In this document: positions 24,524-35,714 of the stretch, piece after piece
Position numbering within the stretch: the first letter of the stretch is position 1
Layout of the letters: every line of letters starts with the position of its first letter
DNA from: Primula veris
Lineage: Eukaryota; Streptophyta; Magnoliopsida; Ericales; Primulaceae
Reading direction: 5' to 3'
Assembly: GCA_963682055.1 (NCBI GenBank)
Contig: OY821746.1
Location: 25,548,481 to 25,612,480, forward strand
Length of the DNA stretch: 64,000 nt
Position numbers and translations under genes: made by a program
Notes under the pieces: model-generated
What the model was told of the DNA's origin: nothing
The model's database searches: none
The model's input: the letters and a program-made list of their open reading frames with translations, nothing else

Positions 24524-24528
24524 ATCAT

Positions 24529-26130
24529 ATCATAGTTATCTTGAATAGTCGCGTCGATCCAAGTTGGTTCCTCTAGTTGGATTATTTGTGACACACATTC
24601 TATCTTCTTTACTCGCTGCAACCAAGTTAATAAACAAAACTCTAAACTCTTAAATGTTTTATGTAATTAGTAAGTAAGATTTACCTCATTTGATTTGATC
24701 AAAGGATTTCGTGATTCGGTCTATTAAGACAACCGCAAATCTTTAAAAATATCTATAAAACACTAGAACCCATCGCTAACCTTTCACTGTTTCACATGGA
24801 TCCCCAAAATAGGCTATACTAAATCACTTGATGGATTATTATGTATCAAGTCATGGTAATTAGCCCACTTCGAGGTTGACCAAGATTTCGCGATAACTGA
24901 AGTCCGAAAGCTCTGGTGAACCTCTAAATGGCCGTCAGTAGCTCCGTTGAGCCCCTGATAATTAACGAGTCCTTGAAAAGCTTTGGGTAACTCATGATAT
25001 GATATTATATTAGGGTGTGTTTGACCATTTCATGACTTCAAAGTTACTCTCTCAAGAATGCATCAAAATTTTACCCCATTTAGTATTAAGTTATAAGTAA
25101 ATAATCAACAAAGTCTACATGCCCTACAGTACTACGCTATACTAGTTATGTTTCACACATATTATGGTGAGTGTGAGCTTCCGTGAAGAAACTTCTATAT
25201 TGGCCTTGTTTGGTGATGCCATTTAAGTATACTTTTAATAGAATTTTACTTATAAGTAAAATTGGTGTTTGATGTGTCTAATAATAAGTATGCTTATGCC
25301 AAAAGTAAAGGCCCATAAGCTTACTTTAAATAAGTAAGGTTTTCCTTACTTTTTTCATCAGAAGTAAATTTCTTCCACTGTTTTCTTTCTTTCTTTCTTT
25401 CTGGCATCCTCATTCTTTCCTTTGATATATGGCAAAGGCAAAATTCTTCCATTTGGGAAGTTATCTTAACAAAGAATTCCCAGTTTATGTAAACAAATGA
25501 ATTTGGAAGTATAATCTAATATTAATCTTCTTTTTATTAACTAGTTTGGACCTTACGTAGAATCACAGTCATAGATTTATACGTACGTATATTTGAAGGC
25601 TGATTAGTTGTATAATCTGATGTGGTAACTAACTAATCATAACTTAAAAAGATAAATATTAGTTCATTTGTTTGTCATATTTTTATAATATCCACACACT
25701 AATCTTTGGAATAAAAATTTGGAGCATTTTATATATATAAAAAATCATCTTAATCGCTCAATGATGATAAATAGTCATTAATATTTATAAATAGTCTTTT
25801 TCAAATGGAAAAGGTAAAAGTAATCAATATTTTTCCAAACAACATGTTTATTGAAAATTATATTTTTAATGTGTTCACCAAACAATAATTATATACTTAA
25901 AAATAACCAATAAAAATATATTTTCTACCTCCGTTAAAAAAAATATACTTTTATATTTAAAATATACCACCAAAACGAGTCTACTATCTTTACAAAAGAT
26001 AAAACTCAATTTAGTCAAGGCCTCCCTTTATCATCTTAAGAGCTTATAATAACACTCAAATCATAAGGTTCAAATCATATACTCTTTCTAACTCCCTTCC
26101 CATAGCTAGATTACAATTCTGGATCATCCA
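24529..26130. other. Gene-free stretch
   Basis: GGCCTTGTTTGGTGATGCC at about 25202 resembles the end of a small hAT-type MITE, but no matching partner was defined. The last ~150 bp (CT-rich) could be a promoter or leader for the small ORF at 26131. Confidence 0.35.
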
Positions 26131-26283
26131 ATGGCAATGCTGGCAACGAAAGAAGGACCAAATACTTCAACTTCCGATACAAACGCCATCACAAATAAAC
26201 CTGGTGAATGCGAAGCAGGGGATTGCACCCCAGCATCAACACAAGTACAAGCTACTAACCTTCATGGACCAGAGAGTGATGAG
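26131..26283 (+). CDS. Possible first exon of an unrecognised gene
   Basis: The ATG opens 51 codons, MAMLATKEGPNTSTSDTN onward, ending ESDE at a good donor (GAG|GTAAGC). The peptide is hydrophilic, rich in Thr, Ser, Asn and Glu, with two Cys close together (GECEAGDC). A CT-rich leader precedes it. I do not recognise a family and found no second exon downstream. It could be a gene fragment or chance. Confidence 0.25.
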
Positions 26284-28650
26284 GTAAGCTCGACCTTGAT
26301 ACACCGTTCATTATTACAATCCCGTCCATATAGTATTTGTGGTTGGAATTTTTTCAATTCGTGGTTCTAACTTTTTACTCGCGGTGACAGAATCAGGAAT
26401 ATAAAATGTGAGGGGCCCATATGGCAATATTCGTTATAGTTTTTTACACCATATATGTTTTTTTTTCATAATACAAAAGGCAAAACACTCATTTTTATTT
26501 TATTTTAATCAGAAAACATAGAATTTTTTTATTGTTTCATCGGTTTCTATCAAAATGGCTGTTTTAGTTACTTCCCTGTTTACACGTACTCGGTTATGTG
26601 TTTTTGCTTTGATTGGACGTGCCAAGAAAATGGTGATACGTAGACATGAATATCTATAACTCATATAGCAAATTAAAAGAAGATAATGTATAAAATATAA
26701 ATGCTTTGTGGTTATAAGAGAAAATGATACAACATAAATGACAAATTAAAACCAAAAAAACTATGTGGGTCAAAATAATACACCGATATCACAAAATAAA
26801 ATAAAATTTGTCCTCACTTCTCGAACAAATTAACAATGCATGACAGAGCGTATATGTGCATAAGGAAGAGCAATTAACCAGAATTAATTCTCTAAAGAGC
26901 AAATAATTAAAACGTGTAATTAGTAAAAACGTGTATATTAACCCTTATCTTATCAGTCAGAGTCGAATTTCCTTTTCATAGGTGTAGAATCATGTCTTCC
27001 TATAATAATGACAAGAAGTGCACGAGTGGCCCTAGTAATATCATAGGCATATAGAAATCATTGCTTATGATAATGCATATTATATATGCTCAACTATGCA
27101 GAAAAAATAAAAAAGGTCCATTTTCTTATTCTCCCAAAGGTGTTACATGGTTTTGTAGAAAAAGAATATGGTTTTACTATTTTACATTGACCTAGTTATA
27201 ATAAACGCACCAAGTGACCAACATTAAGACGCACACTGAAGCTATAATGCACTAAGTCTAAAAATATATTAAAGAAGTTTAATTTTTTTTAGTTAGTAGG
27301 CTAGTAAATTAAAGTATATTTGTGGGTTTAATTAATTGGTCTCTGACTAATTAAACCATTCAATGTTTATGTTAATTTATAATTACATAGAGATTAGAAA
27401 AGTGATTAGAAACTTAATAATTAATTAAAATAAAAAGACTTAATTCTCTAATATTACATATATTTATCTCAATGTCTCATCAAATAAAAAAGACAAATGA
27501 TTTTTCTCACACTTTTTTTCTATCCAAAAAATCAATCCGTTGATGTGTCATATTACATGACATATTCACCTCATTAAATGTTTTGATTGTTAGTAATAAT
27601 AGATTTAAGGAAAAAAAAATTATTATTAATATTTAAATTTATGTTAGTCTCAATTAGAGTTCTATTATATTTTTATTTGAGTTTTAAGTGGGTCGGGTTT
27701 TTAGGTTTAACATCTTTTTATATTTAATTAATATTTAAATTTAGGTTATGATCAATTAAGGTTCTAGTATATTTTTATTTGAGTTTTTAGCAGGTTGGAT
27801 ATTTATATTTTGATTTATCAAATTATAGAATTTTATGTATATTTGAAGGGATAAATATGTACTTTATTAGCCTATACAATGTGTAAGGTGTGTGCAAGTT
27901 ATGAGTCTAGCATTACTCGATAAATAAATGACAAAAAAAACTAACAAATGAATATGTAAATTGATAAAAATAAAATTAAATTTCGATTTTTTTTTTAATG
28001 TCTCAGATAGTGAATATAATTTTTTTTTAACCATACTATCTAGTTTATTTTTATAAAATGTATAAACAAAATAAACTTATAGAAAACAAAAGGTATAAAC
28101 AACAAATAGTTGTGCACTTTAATTTTTTGAGATTTTGTTTGAGGTTAGAGCATCAATAGTATGAAAAAAAAAAAAAAGAAAAAAAAACACGCAACCTCTA
28201 CTTTGTTATATAACCTTTATCAACTACAGTAAATTTTTGGTTGCGCATGCATTTGGGGTGTCCCACATGCATGATACAATTGAAGAATTTTTTACTTCGA
28301 TATCCTCCTCCTTTTCCTTTCTTCGACACTTTAAATTTCACCACTGAGTATTGACAAATAATATTGTTATTCTCATGTACAAATGGTGTCCTTCTATTAG
28401 TGGTCATAATTTGCTAGCGCTTAAATTATGAAATTCATTATTTCTGGTTGTATGACACTCCAAAAAGTGTTAAGATTAGCTTTTAACTACGTATGTACCT
28501 TCTGTTCATAAATAACTGTCATTTTCTATGTGTAACACGCATACAAATTCTTTAAAGTTTATCAAATGAACTTCTCATTTGTTAGTCTACGAAACGCAGG
28601 CGTTTTGTATCATATTTATCACAATCGACTTTTAACAACAGTAAGCCATC
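26284..28650. other. Gene-free stretch
   Basis: AT-rich; no downstream exon for the 26131 ORF was recognised. Small ORFs on the minus strand near 28200-28400 have no recognisable motif. Confidence 0.35.
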
Positions 28651-28658
28651 GCTTGCTC

Positions 28659-28815
28659 CAGGGCCGGTCACTTGGGTGGGTATGCAGATGGTTCGGGGGA
28701 CTAGACATTCCACCGCAATGACAAATAATTTCCTGAAAACAATAAAATTTATAATATGTCTTTTCGAGCTTTTTCTTAAATATGCAAAACAAAAAAAAAG
28801 ATAACCCTTTAGAGA
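28659..28815 (+). repeat. Partial copy of a CAGGGCCGG-type repeat
   Basis: Begins CAGGGCCGGTCACTTGGG and shares with 30009-30191 the words GGACTAG.CATCCCACCGCAA (with changes), CAAATAATTTCC and ATATGCAAAACAAA. The right terminus is lost. No coding capacity. Confidence 0.5.
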
Positions 28816-29419
28816 ATTTGTATCCGTGTAACACATGAAGTATGCAAAGTTTCTTATAATTTAAATCACCAAAATTATCCCATTCAAGATCTTTTTAGAT
28901 ATACAATTGATAAAATATTTCTTAAAAAGGTTGTGGAAATTATATAAAAGATAAGTCACCGGAAATTAGAAAATGTAAAATCATAAATAACAAAATTTTA
29001 TGCAGGTTCGAACCTTGAATTTATATGAAGAGAAACATTTTAGATGATTGATTAACATTTACTCTGTCCAATTCGATGTCTTCTGTTTTTTTTATAGAGA
29101 AACTTACGTGAATGCATATTAATGTCTTATCTTATTCTAAAAAAAAATCATATTATATTACTGTGCCAAACCAATCAATCAGGTTTTATGCTTTATTTTT
29201 ATTTATTTTAAGGCAGATATGATCAGGATATTTTGAATATGTGTCGAGTTTTAATTAGATTAACACACCAGAAAAATCATGGTTCATGTCCATCAAAAGT
29301 TACTCGTTTCCTTTGGCTGGGAGGTTAGCACAATGTAATAAATTTAAAACTTACAAATCTGGCGGTTCTCATTTATGAAAAATAAAATGAAAATGAAAGA
29401 AAAATAAAATAAAGTAAAA
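28816..29419. other. Gene-free stretch before the tRNA
   Basis: Nothing recognised. Confidence 0.35.
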
Positions 29420-29502
29420 TGCTGGCTATGGGGTTCGAACCCATGCGCACTTATGTGCAGAAGATCTTAAGTCTTCCCCCTTAACCTCTCGGGCAAACCA
29501 GC
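29420..29502 (-). tRNA. tRNA-Leu(UAA)
   Basis: 83 nt on the minus strand, no intron. The acceptor strands are GCTGGTT and AGCCAGC (one G-U pair), with discriminator A. The anticodon stem-loop is GAAGA-CTTAAGA-TCTTC, giving anticodon TAA (+ strand 29467-29469). It has a long variable arm (TGCAC ATAA GTGCG), the class II feature of tRNA-Leu, and a T arm with GGGTTCGAACCCC. A short T run follows the 3' end on the minus strand, as expected for a Pol III terminator. Nuclear type: no CCA is encoded. Confidence 0.95.
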
Positions 29503-30008
29503 TGACCATTTCTTTTTCCATCTATAAAATATTTCAACACTACCACATACGTAACACCAATTAGGAATATTTTATTTTGTTTGCATTCTCAATATTACTC
29601 AAATTAATTACTACTAATTACAAACTCAAATCTCCAATACAGTATACTAATTACTACCACTCCATATATTAATGGCCAAACTAGAAACGATGGCAATTTA
29701 CTCTCCGCCGTCGGATTCAACGACACATAAAATATCAATCGACTCGACTTACCAATAATTCGTCTTTCCCTTTTGTTTTTTTATGGTCCCGCCGTATCTA
29801 GGTCTATTATATCATTTACCTTTAGTTATTTCACTAATTAGTTTCAGTAACTAAACCAATAAAATCAATCAATATTGCTTAAAAGAAAATATATCAATCA
29901 ATATTACTCCTACTATTATTCACTAATAGAACAGCGTATTCTGAATATATTGAAATTATATTGTTACATATCCCGACAAAAAAGACTAATATACCCTGTC
30001 TCGCCAAT
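29503..30008. other. Gene-free stretch
   Basis: Upstream flank of the tRNA; nothing else recognised. Confidence 0.35.
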
Positions 30009-30191
30009 CAGGCCCGGTCTTGAGGGAATGCAAATAGTCCGAGTGGACTAGGCATCCCACCGCAAAAGCAAATAATTTCCCGAATAAAATTAAATTTAGA
30101 CTACATTTTTTTGAGGTTCTATTTAAATAGGCAAAACAAACAAAAAATCAACAAGGCAACCCATAAAAAATTATTTCTTGGGCCGGCTCTA
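30009..30191. mobile_element. hAT-like MITE remnant
   Basis: The left end is CAGGCCCGGTCTTGAGGG and the right end, reverse complemented, is TAGAGCCGGCCCAAGAA, an imperfect terminal inverted repeat. The flanks TCGCCAAT and CTCGCAAT agree apart from a one-base slip, suggesting an old 8-bp duplication. It shares its interior with 28659-28815. Confidence 0.5.
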
Positions 30192-31934
30192 CTCGCAATG
30201 TAGTGGCTAACGAACTACTACGATGGAAGCAGTTAGGGTTACAGCCCCTCACACTTTGACAAAATTGATGAAAAAATAGTTTTATCAATGTTTTTTTTAC
30301 AACTTTTAAAAATTAGCATTTCAGTCCCTCCGGTGTCAAGTAATATACCAGCTTATAGGTAGATTAAGGGTTTCATTTGCCAAACAAATCAAGCGACTAG
30401 CTGACAGCAGATTGCTTATTATGGACTTGTTTAGTAAATGAGCTTATAAACAGAAACTTGAAGTCTTGACCTGTAAATATATATGAACTGAACTCTTATC
30501 CGAGTCGCATATAATCCAGCTTATGCTTAAAAGCTGCAGCAAACAGTAAATTTAAGTCTAGTTTATTGTTTTTTTTTAGGATACCTTGGTCGCAGATTTT
30601 AAGCTCAATTACATTACTGATTTTATTGTGTGGAAGATTATTGATTTTATTTTTGTGTGGAAGTTTGATATCTTCCATTGCATTCTCAACAATTTTGCCT
30701 TTGTTGTGACTATCATAGTATTATCCCAATGACCATGGCACTCATTAGAAAGGCCCTTTCAGGAATTCAGATGATCAGTTCATTTAATTTAAAAAAAAAA
30801 TTAGATTGAGTTATTATACCTACAAACTTTTATTGGGTTGTTGCTATTCAAAGTTTATCGGCCAATTTGTGATTTCAAGGTTTGGTATTTTAAGTTATTC
30901 AAGAGGTTCATGGATCGGCTAAGGACAACTTATTCCAGTTTCTAAGCTCAGCTGTCTAGTGCATTTAAGGAGCAGCTTAAGAATTGTTTTTTTTAAAAAC
31001 TCTGGCCTGAAAATAGCTACGAACACTGTCAACCATAAGTCGCCTTTTTTTGTATGGTTTCCTTGTCTATTTTACTTCTTGCTCTATTTGTTTTCTCTTT
31101 TACTGCTGCTACTACTTTGTATTAATATTTCAATGATCCTCTCTATTTATCATGTCTTCGCTATTTTCAGTAATTTTAACATTAGGTGATCAAAATTCCT
31201 CTAGAAAGGTTTTAGAATGAGCAGGTACTCCGGATATGATCATTCATTAATTACAGATGTTGAGTTTTTAGGAGCTCGAGAAATTCAGCACCTTAGTCCT
31301 TATAGTGATTTTAGGCTTTGTTTTTCCACATGAATTGAGTGATTGAAGAACTGGTTTGGCCCGCTTGTCCATTTAGAGGTTGTTTGGATCCAGCCTTTCG
31401 CCTATAGTTTCCGTTGTCTTATCAGCTGCAGTGCATTTGGTTAATTAGCTAAATTGCAAGGTTGTTGGGGTTATGTAAAAAAATAAAATTAGAACATTTA
31501 AGTTTGACGAATAGAGTATTTTCTCAACTGAAAAAAGGACATTTGGTTAAGAGCAACAACCAAAAAGCTTACTGAGCTACAACCAAATCATGAGCATCGA
31601 GTACTCTAACATTTTTTTTCTTTTTGGGGGATTTTAAATGTTTAAACCATTCATCTACATGCCAGTTCGTTTACTGTGTAGCTAGTAGCTAGTTGTATTT
31701 GTTATGGTTTTTTAAAAAGGTCACTCTAAAGAGTTCATCATTAAGTTCAAGGTCATCTATTTCCTCGTAAGTGCAGGCTCAAATACGGAAATATTTTTGT
31801 TTCAACGAAAATGCCAAGCTTATTTGACCAAAGATGTGCTTCGTTTGCTCCTCTATCTATGATCAACTTAATAACGAGTTTAATTTTGAATACAGAAATC
31901 GAGGAATACAACTAACAAGACAACCCCAATTGCA
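30192..31934. other. Upstream region of the transporter gene
   Basis: No coding exon. AATACAG|AAATCG at about 31890-31900 could be the acceptor of a 5' UTR intron shortly before the ATG at 31935, but the donor cannot be fixed. Confidence 0.35.
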
Positions 31935-33675
31935 ATGGGAGAACATGACGACGAAACATATGTAACAATCGATGAAGTGCCTTCTCCTAGATCAAGTAGT
32001 AATACTAGAAAAATCTCCGTGTTACCCGTAGTGTTCCTCATCTTCTATGAGGTATCTGGGGGTCCTTTCGGCGTTGAGGATAGTGTTCAAGCAGCTGGAC
32101 CTCTCTTAGCTCTTGTCGGGTTTCTTATATTTCCCCTCATATGGAGTGTGCCCGAAGCCCTAATAACCGCCGAAATGAGTACCATGTTCCCAGAAGATGG
32201 TGGATACGTAATTTGGGTCTCATCCGCATTAGGCGAATACTGGGGGTTCCAGCAAGGTTGGATGAAATGGCTTAGTGGGGTCATTGATAACGCTCTTTAT
32301 CCTGTTTTATTTCTCGATTATCTAAAATCAGCAATTCCCGAATTAGAAAATGGCGTTTGGAGGGTTTTCTCAATCTTGGCTATAACCTCTTTACTCACTT
32401 TCATGAATTATCGAGGTCTTACCATCGTTGGAGGAGTTGCTGTGTTTTTAGGGATCCTCTCCCTCCTTCCTTTTATCGTGATGGGATTCATTTCGATCCC
32501 AAGGTTGAAACCCTCAAGATGGTTAGAGGTGGATTTTCACAATGTGAACTGGAACTTATATCTGAATACTTTGTTTTGGAACTTGAATTATTGGGATTCG
32601 ATAAGCACGCTAGCTGGCGAGATTGAGAACCCGAAAAAGACTCTCCCGAAATCTTTGTTTTATGCTTTGATTATAGTCGTTTGCGGGTATGTATTTCCTT
32701 TGCTAGTCGGTACTGGATCTGTACCACTCAACCGCGAGCTTTGGACAGATGGGTATTTCTCGGATATTGCAAAAATGGTCGGCGGCGTTTGGTTAAGGGT
32801 TTGGGTCCAAGGAGCAGCTGCGTTATCAAACATGGGTATTGTTCAAGATGTTATATGTTATGTTATGATTTGGGATTTATAATATTATTCTCTAATTTGG
32901 GCCTTTTTTGGTTGCAAGCATTTAGCAAATATAGCTGGTTTTATTGAGTAAGGGAAAAAAAAACTAGGTTCATGCAGCTTAAACTTTGTGCTTATTCAGG
33001 TTGACAAAAAACAAAGCATTTGAGTTTATAAGCTGCAACCAAACAAGGTCTTAATTTGTTTGATTTGTTAGGTAAGTTAAGTTTCAAATAATATATCTTT
33101 TCTGGGTTAAACTCAATTATTATAATTTTTTTTTACCTTAATATTGTTTTGCAGGGATGTTTGTGGCTGAGATGAGCAGTGACTCTTTTCAACTTTTGGG
33201 TATGGCTGAGAGAGGAATGCTACCCGAGTTCTTTGCAAAGAGATCAAAACACGGAACACCCCTTATCGGTATTTTGCTCTCAGCCTCGGGAGTGATTTTA
33301 CTTTCTTGGTTAAGTTTTCAAGAAATAGTTGCGGCCGAAAACTTCTTATACTGTTTCGGTATGATTTTGGAGTTTATCGCATTTTTGACGTTGAGAATGA
33401 AATACCCAGCTGTTTCTCGGCCTTATAAAATTCCATTGGGAACGGTGGGGTCTGTATTAATGTGTATTCCACCTACGATACTGATATGTGTTGTTTTGGC
33501 ACTTTCTTCTATTAAAGTTATGGTTGTGAGCTTATTCGCTGTTGTGATTGGATTGGTTTTGCACCCTTCTTTAAAGCTTGTTGAGAAAAAGAGATGGCTT
33601 AAGTTTACTGAGAGGCCAGATCTTCCAGACCTTCATGGTGGTGCTCAAGAGAGACCAGATACCTTAATCTACTAA
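31935..33675 (+). CDS. Polyamine/amino-acid transporter (PUT/LAT family, APC superfamily)
   Basis: Two exons, 31935-32835 and 33155-33675 (donor G|GTATTG, acceptor TTTTGCAG|GG, phase 1), 473 residues. Family knowledge: plant PUT/LAT proteins are proton-coupled importers of polyamines (and of paraquat) in plasma or endomembranes. The sequence shows a short hydrophilic N-terminus, then about 12 hydrophobic segments. Family words include [13 protein letters not shown] (about 38-50) in the first membrane segment, [11 protein letters not shown] (about 84-94), [16 protein letters not shown] (about 222-237) and, across the splice, [25 protein letters not shown] with its continuation. The C-terminus is hydrophilic. 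The start is the first ATG after several stops and gives the expected length. Which polyamine it carries, or which paralogue it is, cannot be told. Its intron holds a small hAT MITE. Confidence 0.93.
32900..33050. mobile_element. hAT-type MITE inside the transporter intron
   Basis: 151 bp. The left end is GGCCTTTTTTGGTTGCAAGC and the right end, reverse complemented, is GACCTTGTTTGGTTGCAGC. The flanks are CTAATTTG (32892-32899) and TTAATTTG (33051-33058), 7 of 8 identical, fitting an 8-bp hAT target duplication. It makes up about half of the 319-bp intron. Confidence 0.75.
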
Positions 33676-34435
33676 GAATCATACTTTTTTCTGCGAAAAT
33701 TTGCTCTTTCGAATCAGTTTGAGATGAGAAGACGGTTTTTTAGAGAGGTTATCAAGATTTACAAGATACATAATCGGTTGGGAAATGTATGTTGCTAATT
33801 GTTTTATGTACAGTGTTGTATGCATATTCTATATTCACCTCAGGTTGTAGATAGAGGTTTCTTATAAATAGAGTTAATTGTTTTGAGTCTAATAGACTAA
33901 TAGAGTACTTCTGTATGAAGACATCAAATTTCAGTTTTCATTAGTATTCTCTGTAAAATACTACCAAGTTAAAGCTTTGGTTGAAACTTGTAGCCAGAAA
34001 ATGCAGATCGTTTTGGCCATTCGGGTCTCGACTTGCTTTATTATTTATTACTCTTTGTTAGTTGGTATGTGAAAACTGGATTGATGGTTTCGCTGAAACT
34101 AATAAAAGCGCTCTCTGTTATCGGATGCGAAATGTGCGGAAGCATGAGTTACATCTTCAGATAATTGTACTTTTTGGCCTTTTATATTCTTATTGTTTTA
34201 TATTGATGGAAATGGATTACGCATAGTATATTGCCATACATATATAATCATCCGAAAGATCATGTGTGGGAGATTTCTTGCTCAAATTGGAGCTCGGGGA
34301 ACCTTCTAAATTTTTTAGGAAATGAACAATCAACACAAAAAGGCACCTGAAAGTATAAAATACTTGGACTAAAAAGATTCCAAAAACCTTGGGTTAGGAG
34401 TTGTTGGAATTTGCCAAACGATCCCTTACATAAGC
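33676..34435 (+). other. 3' UTR and flank of the transporter gene
   Basis: Downstream of the transporter stop; AATAAA-like words occur near 33866 and 34100. No other gene before the TAGGC target duplication at 34436. Confidence 0.4.
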
Positions 34436-34440
34436 TAGGC

Positions 34441-35661
34441 TGTTAGGACCAGATTTCTGATCTAAATATTATTTGTTGTCTAATGGTTTTTACTAATAAA
34501 TCCTATCTGTTAGTTAAGAGCTAAGACAGTGTTGTTAGGTTTCAAGCAATGTTGCAACCTCTGTTACAACCTTCATAAGACAAAGCTGTTAGGTTTCAAG
34601 TAGATGTTGCAACCTCAGTTGCAACCTAAGTTCCAACCTGCTGAGACAGCGTTGGTGGTTTCAAGTAGATGTTGCAACCTAAGTTCCAACCTGCTGTTCT
34701 GCAGGATTCTGTCTTATTCTTAAAACCTACATTACTATTCTTTAAATGATTATTATTTGTGTTAAAGTATGCAGGATATATTCTCATGTGTTTCTAAAGG
34801 TTTAGTATGCGTGTATTGAGAAATATCAAAGTGGTAAGGAAATATTTCCTAAAAGATATAAAGAGATTAGTTATGTTTCCTTTACATAGATAAATCTATA
34901 TCTCTATTCTTATCAAATCTTTATCACTTGTTTCAATCTTTGTTCCTTATCAATTCAGTATGATATGTTTAAGATTGAATGAAATATGTAGTTAATGTTT
35001 TACATGTATATTTAAAAGATATTATCTTTAAAAGATATGGTCTTTGTATATATTTCCTTGTAATAGGAAAAGACTAACTCCTACAATCAACCTTGTTATT
35101 AAACAGGTATCAACCAATGATGATGGGAGTCAATCCACGCTGAAGAATCACGTAATGCTTGGAAAGATTGAAGCCAATCAATAAAATCAAAAGCAATCAC
35201 AAAAGACATTCAAGATAGAAGATTGTTTTTACTTTCTTATATAGTTGATAACTTAGCTTGTAAAAGTGTGTGTTCTAAATTATAAAGAACTCATTCTAGA
35301 GAGAATACACAAAGAGCGTTCAAAAGAAAACAATGGTGGGATGCCATTGATTTATAATTGATAGTTATAAAAGTAGGAGCAATATAGAGATAGGCAGAAA
35401 AACTTAGAGGGAGTCTGAGAGTTTTTCATTAAGACTTGAATCCTATATTGTAAGCTTTTTATAATATCATAATCTGGGTAAGTGCCCCGGAGACGTAACC
35501 TAGTTAGGTGAACTCCGTTGTTAAATGTGCGTGTGAATTATTTCAAGTACATTTAACTTTACACAGTTCTGTCCATTAATACACTTGGTTTCAACTGTGG
35601 TTGCAACCTCACTTGGAACCTTATTGCAAAACTGCATCTAGAACAGCGGATAGGAATTTCA
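34441..35661 (+). repeat. 5' LTR of Sirevirus-like element
   Basis: 1221 bp. It carries about 52 bp more than the 3' LTR because one block of the 12-bp motif array (about 34640-34692) is present an extra time. TTTTTATAATATC at about 35456 is a possible TATA-type promoter element. Confidence 0.93.
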
Positions 35662-35663
35662 AT

Positions 35664-35675
35664 TGGTATCAGAGC
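35664..35675 (+). promoter_or_regulatory. Primer-binding site, initiator tRNA-Met
   Basis: TGGTATCAGAGC, complementary to the 3' end of plant initiator tRNA-Met, two bases after the LTR end. Confidence 0.92.
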
Positions 35676-35714
35676 TTCACACTAGATCTTACTTAGTGTG
35701 GATCATGTGTTCTA

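Noticed and set aside
32087..32284. Other-frame ORFs over the transporter exons
   Set aside because: Shadows of the real coding frame.
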